The notes: a model not told the origin generated them from the letters alone. A DNA stretch of 64,000 nucleotides from Trichobilharzia szidati (GCA_944472155.2 OX235273.1:81772793-81836792); one strand, 5' to 3'; positions 1 through 11,683 are shown, counted from the first letter of the stretch. Translations and numbers: made by a program.

Positions 1-37
1 TAATGCTCCTCAAACTGGGACGTCAGCTTCCGGTATG
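1..37 (+). pseudogene. Signal-anchor exon, copy 1 (3' end only)
   Basis: The window opens inside this exon. It reads NAPQTGTSASGM and stops at a consensus donor, ATG|GTGAGT, at 38-43. The rest of the exon is upstream of the window. It matches copies at 529-641, 24,547-24,659 and 25,151-25,367. Confidence 0.55.
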
Positions 38-566
38 GTGAGTGTAAACAAGTGGGTATCATCGCAAACAAATATGGAAACCAGAGAAAGTGCACTTTTA
101 GAGCTTTGGTATGTTGATGTATGATGAGCTGTCAAGAGTCTTTAGGAAGCAAAAAGAGAGAGTCTGTACTTGAACTCGCTCCAATCCTTTGGTTCTATTG
201 CTGCCTTACTTCAAGAAAATGTTCAATTAATCCTCACAGTAATCCCCCTAACATAAGTGTACGTTGCCACTTATATATACATATAAATGGAAAAAATAAC
301 AACGTACACTTAAGTTAGGAGGATTACTGAGAGGATTAATTGAACATTTTCTTGAAGTAAGGCAGCAATAGAACCAAAGGATTGGAGCGAGTTCAAGTAC
401 AGACTCTCTCTTTTTGCTTCCTAAAGGCTCTTGACAGCTCATTATACATCAACATACCAAAGCTCTAAAAGTGCACTTTCTCTGGTTTCCACATTTGCTT
501 GCGATGATACCCACTTGCTTACACTCACCATACCGGAAGCCGACGTCCCAGTTTGAGGAGCATTAA
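1..566. repeat. Short fold-back at the outer end of the left arm
   Basis: Positions 1-266 are the reverse complement of 300-566, with few mismatches, around a 33-bp AT-rich loop centred near 283. Each half carries the end of a signal-anchor exon followed by a GTGAGT donor. The same structure, inverted, closes the right arm at 24,622-25,188. Confidence 0.9.
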
Positions 567-641
567 AGAGCGTAGACTGTAACACAATGAGCGTCAGTCC
601 CACCAGGAGGAGAATCAGAACAAGAGCGCGATAAGGTTTTT
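529..641 (-). pseudogene. Signal-anchor exon, copy 2 (open)
   Basis: On the minus strand an acceptor (GCCACAG|AA) is followed by 113 bases of open frame ending at ATG|GTGAGT. The peptide is KPYRALV, then a hydrophobic run (LILLLVGLTLIVLQ), then a polar tail NAPQTGTSASGM. This has the form of a type II membrane anchor: a short basic cytoplasmic part and one membrane span. Reading through the donor gives only an intron tail, so the exon ends there. I do not recognise the protein. It may be one exon of a secretory-pathway enzyme or of a small surface protein. No other exon of the gene is visible next to it. Confidence 0.5.
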
Positions 642-1137
642 CTGTGGCATAACAAAATTGTCTCCGTGATAATTGAAAATAAAATCTTAGCAATCCAGGA
701 CTGGCAATTTATAAATGCATGGTAAGGTCGATCACAAAAATGTGCTTCATTAATTTTAAAAATTCCTACGCTCATTTTTATGTTTAATAAATATTGTGAT
801 CATTTGATTTGGTTGCCTGAGTATTCGTTTTACAAAGTACTTATTTTGCTAGAGAACTAACAGCGTGAAGTTCACACAAGAAACACTAATAAATTTGACT
901 GCTTCATATTAGATATATTACCTGCAAACTCTACGTCACTAATTTATTTCTCCATATACTTGCGAATAATCTAGGTGGCCAGCTTAATCGTATTAAACCT
1001 TCTCAAAGAAGTCGGCCTGATGGAGTTTCTACTCTACTAGGATTTCACAAATTCGTTACGTCAGCCCAACATCGTACTAGCCTGACAATGGTGAACAACT
1101 GTTTTATGAATTTTCAACCAGCTGACTACCATTTCAG
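642..1137. other. Intergenic or intronic DNA, nothing recognised
   Basis: AT-rich sequence between the signal-anchor exon and the TRIP12-like exon. I found no convincing coding frame. Just upstream of 1,138 the sequence has the form of an intron end (ACCATTTCAG). The mirror lies at about 24,051-24,546. Confidence 0.4.
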
Positions 1138-1594
1138 ACCTACACAGCTGACTATGGTTTGATCTCAAGCTGTCTTCCTACGTTAGCTGAACATTTAAAA
1201 GAATCAGAACCTCATTGTGTTGAACGTGTTTGCAGTTGTTTCGTACGCTTGATAAGTGCATGTTGACTTGGACCAAATCTCTTGAGGGACATTGTCAACA
1301 GTTGTAATTTATTAACCAGTCTTCAATCATTGCTCACCTTGACGCCATCGGCTTGTCTAGTATTCATGAAGTGGTTCAAATATTAGCAACTCAATGCGCA
1401 AGCTGTCCTGATTTGGCTGTAGATTTAATAGAGCATAATATCTCATATACCATATAAACCATTCTGGTGCGAGTGGGTCCTGAAATGGACAACAGCTGGG
1501 CTAGTGTAAAATCATGCTTCAACGGTTTAACACTTGCATTTTGCCTTTTAAAACACGTGATTCGGTGCTACCTACGTCTTACAGGTGATTAGCG
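1138..1594 (+). pseudogene. TRIP12-like E3 ligase armadillo-repeat exon (left arm)
   Basis: The exon is bounded by TTTCAG at 1,131-1,137 and GTAAGT at 1,595-1,600. It reads DYGLISSCLPTLAEHLKESE, then VERVCSCFVRLI, NLLTSLQSLLTLTP, and after a frameshift SSIHEVVQILATQCASCPDL. This order of helices matches the armadillo-like domain of the HECT E3 ubiquitin ligase TRIP12/UFD4 as I remember it. There is a TGA where the right arm has CGA (arginine), a TAA in the later part where the right arm is open, one frameshift near 1,350, and a TAG just before the donor. It is therefore dead. Only this part of the large gene is present. Confidence 0.7.
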
Positions 1595-2307
1595 GTAAGT
1601 ATTTTCAGCTTAACAAGCAGGGCTATGCTTACATTGAGAAATATCGTGTTGTCATTTAAAGTGTACCATCATTATATGTTTCTTGTACCCGTTTTCTGAA
1701 TAATATTGTTAGGATGGACAACATAATGTCAGGCGTAAAGTCATGATTAATGCAATCAGTCAGATATTGATTATTTATTTATGGTTTAAGTTTCTGTTGA
1801 TGTGTACTCTGTATTGTGAATAATGAACCTGTTGTTGTTGCTGCTGCTGCAGTTGTCTCAATTAAGTCTGACTTTTGTGTGTCTACTCAGTGTGGGGACT
1901 ATTTTCCAAGTGGTTAGTTGTCTGGAGGCGCATTGTAGTCAGAATGGGCAACAACCAACAATCAGTAACACTCCGTTATAACAAAAATAACAGGAATAAT
2001 AAACTTTGCGAAATAATTGGTAATAATTGCACAGAAAACTTACTAGTAACCGATTGGGAGCAGAATGTTATTCATATCACATAGAAAACAACTTCTATAG
2101 TACGTTTTAGTAGCCACTTATCTCTTAGTTTCAAACTTAACGCAGCTCAACAATCTTTCGAGAGTTTATGCATTGAAAGCAAATGTTGATAAGACAAAAG
2201 ATAAATTATGTGTCTTACAGACAACTATCACTTTTAAATGTTAAGTAATAACTCAGACGTTACCGATGCCTAAATATAGTAATTTTTACCTGTGATTTTT
2301 ATTTCAG
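1595..2307 (+). other. Intron of the TRIP12-like pseudogene
   Basis: A 713-bp interval with GT and AG ends joins two exons in matching phase. A CTG/TTG-rich run near 1,830-1,860 is the only simple-sequence feature. I see no independent gene in it. Confidence 0.5.
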
Positions 2308-2448
2308 AGCGCGTGATGCTCTTCGAACGTGTTTGCCACAACACCTCATAGATGGCACGTTCAGTAGTTTGCTGGGAAATGATGTGGTTACCAGACGATG
2401 GCTTGTACAGTTAATTCGTCAGTTGTCTGTTCGTTCAGTTGGATCTGC
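2308..2448 (+). pseudogene. Second exon of the TRIP12-like pseudogene (left arm)
   Basis: Follows a good acceptor (TTTTTATTTCAG at 2,296-2,307). It reads ARDALRTCLPQHLIDGTFSS, then GNDVVTRRWLVQLIRQLSVR. The splice phase fits the preceding donor: two bases (CG) plus A give an arginine codon. The exon is cut by the LTR that starts near 2,449. I assign it to the same gene from position and phase, not from independent recognition. Confidence 0.5.
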
Positions 2449-2857
2449 TGTTAGTCACAACAGACACCTTGTAACAGTACAGCAATCAATATGACCTTTC
2501 CTTGTTGTTAATGTTAACAGACAGATATGTGACAGTTCACCAATCAGTATGATCTGACCTGTCTCGTGATTATTGTTTAATTTAATGTAAACGCCCACCA
2601 CTTATGGACGAATGTTGTATTCTGTCTTTTATATGTATGCAAAGTAATTTGCTAGTCATTTTGTTCCACACGTCATTACTGTTCCGTACGTTTTTACCTT
2701 TATTTGAAAGACAGTTGTGTTACCTTTGTGTAGTTGGATTATTTACTTTAAATTTTAGAAATAGATAAAGTTTATGTCAAGTCACCTGAGTTTTAACTAT
2801 AGCAAGGCCCAGACTGTGTATCGTCAGTATTGATAGTGAGGACAAGATCTGTAGACA
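2449..2857 (+). repeat. BEL/Pao long terminal repeat (left arm)
   Basis: About 409 bp starting TGTTAG and ending GTAGACA, directly before a BEL-type gag. It is called an LTR because a diverged copy without internal sequence lies at 53,050-53,405 in the opposite orientation. Ends are approximate. No second LTR is present near this element, so it is truncated. Confidence 0.6.
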
Positions 2858-2885
2858 AAATTAACCCTACAAAGTTTCGAACAGT

Positions 2886-4075
2886 ATGTTGTCAGATGAA
2901 AAGTACGATTTAATGCCACGTCTATCTCCACAATCAGAAAAGTGTAACGAAGCATGCATAACTAGAATTAATGATCATGAATCAAATCGTATGATAGAGC
3001 TAGAACTAGCTAAAATGCGTATTACACAAATGGAGAAAGAAATTGAGTTAGAAAGGTTACGCCAGGCAGGTCGCGAATGCTCCGGTCACTAGAAGTCGCC
3101 CAGCGCTTACTCCACCTGGTACGTTTTCTAATAATAAATTTGCGAGAACCATGTCTAAATTTCTGGATATGCCAAAAAGGGAGATAGTTAAGTTTGATGG
3201 CAATCCTATAAATTATTGGAATTTCATAAAGAATTTTGAAGACCTAGTTGACAACGATGCTATCGTATGTCGGGCCAAGTTAAATTACTTGATTCAGTAT
3301 TGTGAGGGGGAGGTAAAGGATGTTATCAAGCATTGCGTTTTGTTAGAGCCCGAAGGAGGATATCGTAAAGCCTTGTAGTTATTAGAAGCATTCGGGCAAA
3401 AGCATGTTGTGGCCCGCACCCTCATAGATAACCTTCTGAACATTCCCAACGTAAGGGTTAATGACGCGGCTCTTTTAAGAAAGTTCTCTCGCGAGATGCA
3501 AGCGTGCGAGTTGACTCTTTGGCAAATGAATTATGCTTCAGATTTGGATTCTGGTAGGACGCGGACCATCGTTTATTGACTTAAGTTTGTTCGTCAAGGA
3601 ACAGTCAGACATCGCTAACACTAGATATGGACTGCTGATTAGTGGTTGCTCCATCGCAAGAAACAACAAAGAGATTAGTATTCCTACGAAGAAAAATTCT
3701 GTTCCTGTCTCTAGATACCAGTCGTTCTCTACACAGCTTTCAGATAATAATGTTGGAAACCAGAATAAAGGTCCTGAGAAGCAGACGGGTATATTCATTC
3801 CACCTTGTATATTATGTTCAGGAGAACATTTTTTAGATCAATGCCTGCAGTTTAAAGGTGAAGACCTCAATGAACGTTTAGACTTTATTTCCAAGAGAAA
3901 ACTATTTGGTGTATGTTTGAAGGCTAACCATGTAGCAAGGAATTGCCGCTCTCCAAGATCCTGTACGGTAGAAGAAGAGTGAGGGCCTTATAATGTCTAC
4001 TGTTTTTCTGATGTATACAGCTAGCGTCTTTCTGAAGTAGCGAACTCATACCATGTACCTGCATTCGGGGATTTT
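2886..4075 (+). pseudogene. BEL/Pao gag relic (left arm)
   Basis: Three blocks in shifting frames make one gag. Block 1 (2,886-3,092) is charged and probably coiled coil. Block 2 (from about 3,079) contains IVKFDGNPINYWNFIKNFED, the DUF1759-type core of BEL/Pao gag. It is stopped by TAG at 3,376 but continues in frame past it. Block 3 (3,533-3,982) has two zinc knuckles, CILCSGEHFLDQC and CLKANHVARNC. There are two frameshifts and two stops. No protease or reverse transcriptase follows; a PLE in the opposite orientation takes over. In the right arm the last TGA is TGG. Confidence 0.82.
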
Positions 4076-4160
4076 TTTTGTATTCAAACTCCGGCTTCTT
4101 TTTTAGCTATTCAAATCACGGAATATACACATTTGATCATAGGGAATAAAAAGACAGTTG

Positions 4161-4204
4161 CAGCGAAGAAAATTTTCTTTTCGACGAAGTCATCATCTAG
4201 GCTG
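4161..4204 (-). ncRNA. Hammerhead-ribozyme-like motif of the PLE (left arm)
   Basis: Exact mirror of the motif at 21,038-21,081: helix I CAGC/GCTG, helix II GAC/GTC, GAAA, a 14-base self-complementary helix III and C at the cleavage position. It is unchanged in both arms while the neighbouring sequence has indels. Confidence 0.5.
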
Positions 4205-5108
4205 TACATTCGTGTATTTATATCAAATAAGTTGGGAAAGTTCCAGAATGATTTCTGGTTAGGGGTCAAATTAATAAAAATCACAATAAGGAATTAGAAT
4301 GCCATAATAAACAGGGGAATGGGTAAAACTCAAACAAAGTAGCATAATAACTAGGAAGATTGACATTGTGCAATTGGGGGTTAGAAATGTAAAAAATAGC
4401 AAAATATACAGGATGTTTGGATAAAAAACTAGTGTGATGAATAATTGTTTATGCAATCAGGGATTAAATATGTAGAAATAGTAAAATGACAAAATAAACA
4501 GGAAGTTTAGATAAGAAAGGCGATGGGGTGGTCATTATCAAAAAATTTACCTGTTTATGATGGCCATGGCAGGGACAGGGGTTGGACATATTTCTTTTGG
4601 ATACAAAGAGTGGGTTTGAGTTATTTGGATAGCTAACGCCTCAGCTATGCCCAAATGTCTTGATTTCATTCCCTTTGATAGGTTTGACTGAATCTTGTAT
4701 ATTACTTTGAAGAATTTTTCGAAAGGTGCTGAATGTCCTGAGTTGACCAGATGTTCTATCACTGAACTGTATACACGTTTTTCGTCTCCTTTTACTAGCC
4801 AGGCTGGGTAGTGTTCACTAGCGCGTTTTCCAAGTCGGCGCATGGTACGGCCGATGTACTCAGCTCCACAAGAGCAAGTAAACTGGTATATGCACGTTGA
4901 GGTGGCCCAATGCGACAGCTTGTCTTTCGCGTTCTGGTTGAACAGTTTCTTGCAGGAAAATGTCAGTCGTAGGCTTGCGGCGAAGTATGTTTTCCTCAGC
5001 GATTTGGAAAGGCGTTTGCGAAAGATTTCTGCTTCAATATTACCTTTGAATTCTAGATTAAGCAGAAGTATTTTCCTTGGAACGGATTGGACTTGTTCGG
5101 AAGTCTTC

Positions 5109-5795
5109 TCAGGTTTGAGATTCTATGAACCTGGGCGGGAAACCGTTTTCCATCAGGGTTTTTCGGAGATTACGCAGTTCTTCTTCGATCACTTCCTCGC
5201 TGCATATCTTCCGAATCCTCGAGGAAAGAGCGTATATCAGGTTCCTCTTTCTGCTTAGCAGCACGAAGCTTTGAAAGTTGATGAATTGTCCAGTCCATGT
5301 AGGCTTTTTGTACATGGACGTTTTCAAAGAGTAGTTGTCATTTCTTGTCAGATGGACGTCCAGGAAGTGGAACATTCCGTCGGATTCAGTCTCAAGTGTA
5401 AAGTCGATGTTTGGGTGAGCGTTGTTGAAGAATTTAAGTAGGTTTTCAAGGTCCAGCTTCTCATCACAAATGATGAAAGTATCATCAATGTATCTCTTGT
5501 AGAGATGAAGGTCGTCGATAGTTGGTGATAAGGGGTTGTTTTCGAGGCTGGCCATAAAACAGTCGGCTAGGAGTGGTCCGAGTGGAGAGCCCATTGCTAC
5601 GCCATCTGTTTGCCTGTAGATTTCATTGTTGAATCTGAAGTAGACGTTGAAGGTGCAACGTAGTAACAGCTCCTTTAGATAATGGATCGGTATGCCGACA
5701 TCCATGCTGTTGCATTGGATGAAGTCACACAGAAAGCATATAGTTTCTGTCAGAGGAACGTTGGTGAACAGAGAGACGACGTCTAGGGAGACCAT
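5109..5795 (-). pseudogene. PLE reverse transcriptase block (left arm)
   Basis: Left-arm counterpart of 19,377-20,063, also open over 228 residues with intact YIDD. It differs by a few residues: M for I in the first third, P for S after NNPLS, and K for Q after ENLL. Selection, gene conversion or youth could explain why both copies remain open. Confidence 0.85.
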
Positions 5796-6130
5796 CTTTT
5801 ATTTGCGAGGTTGACATTTTTAATTGAATCCACGAAATCGAATGTGTCGCGGAGGTTGTATCTCGACAACTTTTCTTTCACTGGTCCAAGAATTTCTACC
5901 AGCCACTTCGCGACTAGGCGGAGTGGGACGTCCTTTTTGTGCACTTTGGGTAGTCCATACATTCGTGGCGATGTAGAACCAGATGGGCGAAGTTTTTCAT
6001 ATAGTTCTGTATTGATAATCGATTCATCTTTCTTTTTTTTTTGCTATTCATTTATTCTGCAGAAGTCATTCAAACTCGGGAGCCTTAGCTATAGAGTGCT
6101 GTCCAACAGATAAGGGCGGTTCTCAGGGCA

Positions 6131-6640
6131 TCGGTTCCCGCCATAATATCTGCTGAATAGCAATCACCATCCCCCCATCCTTTTATCTGCATGGCCCTAG
6201 GGAAATGCTTCTTTTTTTAACTAAATACCACGCAGACTTTTTTCACATTCATTTGTCAACTCATTTAGAGTCATGGTATGAATGACTATTCTCAGAAGAC
6301 CATCAATTGTGTCTCATCTGTTACAACATTTTGAAGAAAAATAATGAAAATGTAGAAACATTTGTGACGATCATAGTCATCTTTTTAGAAACAAATAAAT
6401 AAAGATTCGAAAAACACTGCATGATATTGCAGCTTTATATGTATATATATATATGTATATACAGTAGTAAGTTATAATGTAGGGTTCAGAAAAATTCGAC
6501 TACACAGGATTATAGTTATACAACAGTAAGGTAAGATTCGTCAATATTTAAGACTCATCGTGTAGTTAAGTTGATTAGGTCCACTTAAGGCTGAATGGCA
6601 GTTATAAATCTGTAACCATAGCTCAGGATAAAACACTGTG
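6131..6640. other. Non-coding stretch with a TA microsatellite
   Basis: No coding frame recognised. A (TA)n-rich run lies near 6,437-6,470. The mirror in the right arm is about 18,530-19,041. Confidence 0.4.
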
Positions 6641-9600
6641 TCAACGCAAAATAATGCATAGTAATAATGTGGTCACCTCCTCTGGCTTAAATTTACCAAA
6701 AGTGGTTCGTGTAAAGCAACAGTCACCAAGTACTGACAGTAGCATTCAGCAAACTACACGAAAACCACGCCTGCCAATGGAACTATGAACAGATTTAGAT
6801 GTCATTACCTCTGTTAATAAAGTCTCACCGAAAGATGTTGCAAGTTGTTCCAAGAAAGTTTCACCCAAACGTAGTAACTTAAACCCGGTGAGCGATTTCC
6901 GCAGACTTGAGACTAATGATGGGGAAAAATACTTCGTATTCAATAAGCCTGCTGATGGTAAGCGTGTCAACAAACCCACATTTGGTACAAAAGAATCCTC
7001 TTGAAACACCAGTATATTTGATGGTTTTCAGCATACTCCATCTTATAGACACTCAGGCCCCAAAGTCTTGCAACCGAAGCACATTCCCCAACAAAATCCT
7101 CCAAGTTATAAAAACAACACGAAGATATGTACTGGAATGACGAATAGCAGATTGATGGGTAGACATTTTGATACTTTGCTTTTTAATAGACAACCCAGGC
7201 CCAAACCTCTACTACCCTATTATATCCAGGAACACATGGTAAGTTTTCTAGGTGTCCTGAATCACTGGTACGACCCATGGTACTTAGGACCAGCTTATCG
7301 CACTCTAACCCCGATGTATGGACACCCATTCCGACCCCTTTATCATTCATAAACTCTTTCAGTGCTGACGCACAAACAGAATTAAGTTATGGTGATATTT
7401 TAAGCCAGTTTGCAGTATCCTGTGACTTATTCAAGATATTGCTGAATAATGCGCGTTCCTTAATCAATAAGATATCTGAACTAAGGACATTATTGTTGAT
7501 CGCCAAGCCTACTGTAGCTGATTATTGAATCATGGTGCTCATCCTCTATAATTGATGTGCATATAGGTATAGATGATTACACTGTACACCTTGGAAATAG
7601 AGATTGGAAGCGTGGTGGAGGATGTCTCATATATATACACAACTCATTCGTAGTCAGTAAGGTGGAAGATGAAATACTGAACGAGGTACCTGATTCACTC
7701 TGGGTCGTCTTACATGGAAATAAGTACAAACTTCTCATAGCCTGCGTTTATCGAGCACCAAGCTCAACTAAAGAAACTGATGAGTTACTAGCTAAATCGT
7801 TTGCACACGCCTCCTCGTTTAGTACTAATTACAAAATAATTGCAGGGGACTTCAATCTTCCAAAAGTCATCTGGTTAAGTAGTTCCGGCGCCCAACGCTT
7901 CGACGAATTACTTGCCACTATCGACTGTTATGGATGGCAACAACACGTCCAGACACCTACCCGTAGTGACATGTTGGACCTTGTGTTTTGTCATGACACA
8001 ATCCCAGTCTCCACCTATGTTGGGAACAGATTTTCCAGTAGTGATCATAGAATTGTACAATGCTCTATGCCTTTCTCACCACTAAATACAGGAAACAAAC
8101 AAGATTCAGGGAGCATGATATGTCGTAGTTACAAACATACAGATTGGGGATTAGTCTAAGAACTCATTCGACACTGTCAATGAGATAACTATTTTACCAC
8201 TGACTCCCTGTAGGCTATAGTGTCCCTATTTTACCGGAATGTTACCCTTTGTCTAGATACTGCTGCTCCTAAGAAAACAGTGAAAATAAGTAGACACCGA
8301 GCTGAATGCATTCCAAAGGCATAACTTAAGGAAGTTGATGAAACAGTACTATTCCACTAAGGATATATCACTACTGCAATCATTCTACGAGTCACTTGAA
8401 TCTATCAAGCGCCTACGCTTTCGAAAGGACCTCGACGAAGAGTTAAGTGCACTTAAAAGTACCTCCAAAGTTTATAACCTAACAACACTTCTTGAAAAAC
8501 GAATGCGATCGACGAGGGACATCCCCTAATTATCAATTATCAGACTACCTACTTGGGGAAGATCTTGTTACAAGGTCTCAACACGGATTTCTCAAAAATA
8601 GGTCCTGTGTTACTTGCCACTTCGACTTTTTCAACTGCATCACTAGTAGTCGAGAAACCCGTAAGCTAGTCGTTGTTCTCTGCTTCCATATATCTAGGGC
8701 ATTTGACATGGTATCTCACAGTATTCTCTTTGGGAAGCTGTACTCAAGTGGAATTCGCAATCCATTACTGAACTGGTTAAAGTCATTTCTAGGCAACAGG
8801 GTACAAATTACCAAAGTGTATCAGTATTGTCTCATCCTAGGCAGATCACAAGTGGGGTTGTGCAAGGTAGTGTCCTGGGTCCACTTTTCTTTACAGTCTA
8901 CATTAACAGCATTTGTAACTGTCTCACCTCAGGTAAACCATCCCTATATGCTGACGACCTCAGATTCGTTTACTCCTGCTACACTCATGAATTAAGCGAT
9001 ATGGTAAGTAAAATACATCTTGAACTAAGTGGTCTCGCAACATGGTGTGCTGAATCCTGTCTAAAGTTTAACATTGACAAATGTGGCTGGATATGTATCA
9101 GCAACAGTAACCTTGACCTAACTCTTGAAATAAATAAACGAAAATTAGCCAAGCTCAACTCAGTTGTAGATCTCGGTATCAGATACTCTAGTAACTTAAC
9201 GTTCTCTGAACAAACTGATTATGCCAGACGTAAAACACGAAGGCTCCCAGGATGCACAACTCGCAATTTCTTTTGCTGTGAAACTAGGGTTATATTATAC
9301 CAAGTATGTGTCCCATCAATTTTATAATACTGCCCGTTTATTCTTAGCAGACTGCGACAGAATGGCAGGCTTAAATTAGAGGGAGTGCAGCGGCAATTTA
9401 CCTCAAGAAAGTGGTCTCGAATACTATGAACGTTGCGACAGACTAAAATTAGAACCACTCTGGAAATGACGTCTCAACCTAAACCTTATTTTCTACAACA
9501 AGCTAACTAATCTGCTCGTGCACTCCTCCAGACCAATAACTAAATCTACTGCTGTCATCAGTTACAATCTTAGAAATCATCACGACCTAGTTGCTATACA

Positions 9601-9880
9601 GCATTGTCAGACTTACATGCGGTACAACTTCTTCCTAAATAAGTTTTCAGTCATTTGGAATAGACTACCAGCTGATGTGCGCGATGCAAACACACTCGCA
9701 GTGTTCATCTCCTCAGTCACCAGACTGCTCAAAGATGACAATGCACTTCTGCGTCTGAATTCTACACCCTCTTTTTCACCCCACATAGATATTTTAATTT
9801 CATTAAACGTGTAGTTACAACAAACTACAATTATAAATTTTTATATTATTAGAAGTACATGATAGACATTTTTACACAGG
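6640..9880 (+). mobile_element. CR1-A: CR1-like LINE, defective (left arm)
   Basis: Order on the plus strand: a frameshifted ORF1/ORF2 lead (6,640-7,420); an AP endonuclease starting at LLNNARSLINKISELR (7,438), with GDFNLP and SSSDHR (to 8,159); a linker ending LEKRM; a reverse transcriptase beginning abruptly at QHGFLKNRSCVTCHFD; SGVVQGSVLGPL; YADDL (near 8,946); and a C-terminal domain with WNRLPADV (to 9,814). Stops and shifts break it into at least six frames. The first part of the reverse transcriptase (fingers and NYRP region) is missing, so it cannot encode an active enzyme. Confidence 0.85.
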
Positions 9881-10212
9881 ACAATAATATTAGTTCACAC
9901 AATATAAAAGTTAACATCATGTGACTAGTTAGTTAGTGCGCCAAAATAACTAAAATTACTAAACAGAATATAAATGTATATATACATATTAATCACTCCT
10001 TGAGGATTCCACTTGCTTTCTTTTGCGTTGCTGTTGTTTGTCTTCTTTTTTCCCACAATTTTAGCTTCCATTTGACTTTTTGAATGAGAATGTGGATATT
10101 TAACCATTTACAATGACAAATGATCTGCAAACATTATTGGTCCCATATCTTACAATTCCCTCGTGAATTACGCATTACCTTTCCCCACGACACAACCTGG
10201 ATTACAGATGTG

Positions 10213-10341
10213 AAATATACCTTCATACCAATAAAAAAAGTATTGATTTATAATACTTCACGATTGTAACTTACAACATAACTGATTGTGTCTGCATTTC
10301 TCGAAAACACCCGTTTATAAGAAAATATAAACTATCATTAT
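10213..10341 (+). repeat. Family C retroposon 3' end (left arm, outer copy)
   Basis: About 130 bp: AAGTATTGATTTATAATACT, then TGTCTGCATTTCTCGAAAAC, ending in a TTATTATTA-type tail. It interrupts a family A repeat. The mirror lies at 14,822-14,950. The same module occurs at 11,270-11,436, 47,700-47,880 and, diverged, at 36,745-36,870. Confidence 0.55.
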
Positions 10342-10347
10342 TATTAA

Positions 10348-10763
10348 TCTACATTGAGTACAATTCACTTGTGATGTTACGATGAAAATGCTGACAAAAG
10401 TATAATAGTGTATTACTTATTTTAAATAATTACCAAATTTGGATATAAATCAAGAATAAGACTCGATGCCGTACACACCAAAGTGATATGGAGGAATTAC
10501 TTCAAGCTTTATTTTTTTCCCCAAATAATTGTAATCCATCCAAAACATACTTGGTTTTTTTTGTTAATGTGAAGACAATATTTCTATATTTCTTGATGTG
10601 CTCCATTGAATGACTAGTTATCATATTGTTCCCACAAACCGAAGACAAAAACGACTGCAACCATATAATTTAACCATAAACCAAATTTATGTAATTTAAA
10701 TAATACTTATCCATGCCTGTACAATTGGTGTGTTCTACACAGGTAGGAAAAAAAATATTTTAT
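10348..10763 (-). repeat. Family A interspersed repeat, copy 1 (left arm)
   Basis: Minus-strand copy of a repeat marked by CAGGCATGGATAAGTATTAT near its start and by CATTCAATGGAGCACAT, AAATATAGAAATATTGTCTT and AATAAAGCTTGAAGT further on. It is truncated at 10,348 by a family C module. The mirror is 14,400-14,815 (+). Confidence 0.75.
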
Positions 10764-10872
10764 TAAATTACTATTATTAAATATGCTTATTAATCGTATA
10801 TGTAATTTGTCATATTGATGATGCCTGTAAACTGGCGTCCCTCATGTACAAAATGAGAATAAATTATAATTA

Positions 10873-11683
10873 TATATCATCCATCGGGGTTTTGGCTAGT
10901 AACGACTAGGCATCCTTGGAATATCCACGGTCACTAAAACAAGACGCTAAACAGCGTCCTATACAAGCAGTATCCATGATCTGAAATGGCTTACAAATAG
11001 CTTTCTACATGTTAATCAACTTGCTCGTACAGAACAAACATTCAGCGACAAATGGCGGTTTTGGCTGACGTGGGCGCAGTAGAACAAATCTGCCTGACAA
11101 TAACCAATATTAGTTTGCATTGAGTACAGTTCACTTCTGGTGTAACTTACAATAAAAATGCTGACAAAATTATGCAAATAAATCACCTCTTTTAAATTAA
11201 TACCTAATTTGAGTATAAACCAAGAATAAGATACGATGCCGCACACAACAAAGTTATAGGGAGGAATTATTTTATAATCATAATTATAATTACAATAATC
11301 TATATTTCGTATAAACGGGTAAGTTTACAAGAAATGCATGCCATTTTTACAGGCACGATCAGTAATGTTATAAATTACAATCCTAAAGTATCATAAATTA
11401 ATACTTTTTCAAAAGTTACAATTGTTCAATTATTGTACAAGCTTTATTTTTTCCCAAATATTTATAACCCATCCAGCACATACTTGGGTTTTTTGAAATT
11501 CGAAGACAATATTTCTATATTTCTTAATGTGTTCCATTGAATGGCTAGTTAGCAGACTGTACCCACAATGTAAAAAAGGACAGCAACTGTGTAATTTCAC
11601 CATAAATGAAATTTATGTAATTTAAATAATGCTTATCCATGCCTGTAAAACTGTTGTGTCATACTTGGAGAGGAATAAATATA
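10873..11683 (-). repeat. Family A interspersed repeat, copy 2, split by family C (left arm)
   Basis: The two halves (10,873-11,269 and 11,437-11,683) would join at AAAGCTTG|AAGTAATTCCTCC in unbroken copies such as 48,095-48,735. The 167-bp interval 11,270-11,436 is a family C module with an AT-rich tail, so it is a nested insertion. Short frames inside these repeats are not supported as genes. Confidence 0.7.

Larger units (their letters stand above)
4100..6130 (-). mobile_element. Penelope-like element (left arm)
   Basis: On the minus strand: an N-terminal block with SPRMYGLPKVHKKDVPLR (about 6,110-5,800), then reverse transcriptase with LFTNVPL, DGVAMGSPLGPLLA and YKRYIDDTF (5,795-5,109), then a GIY-YIG endonuclease with YQFTCSCGAEYIGRT (about 5,100-4,547), then a 3' tail. 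This domain order defines endonuclease-bearing Penelope-like elements, some of which are described from schistosomes. Two frameshifts break the ORF: one in an A-run just before MVSLDVVSLF and one after FPPRFIES. It lies tail to tail with the BEL gag. Confidence 0.88.

Noticed and set aside
1015..1065. CTGATGGAGTTTC resembling a hammerhead core
   Set aside because: The GAAA element and the flanking helices are missing, and it lies in the intron-like lead of the TRIP12-like exon.
4842..5258. A 138-codon plus-strand frame (mirror 19,914-20,330)
   Set aside because: It is antisense to the PLE reverse transcriptase and endonuclease, which have clear motifs.
6746..7009. An 87-codon minus-strand frame (mirror 18,163-18,426)
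   Set aside because: The opposite strand reads as the lead of the CR1-A element (VSDFRRLETNDGEKYFVFNK), so this is a shadow.
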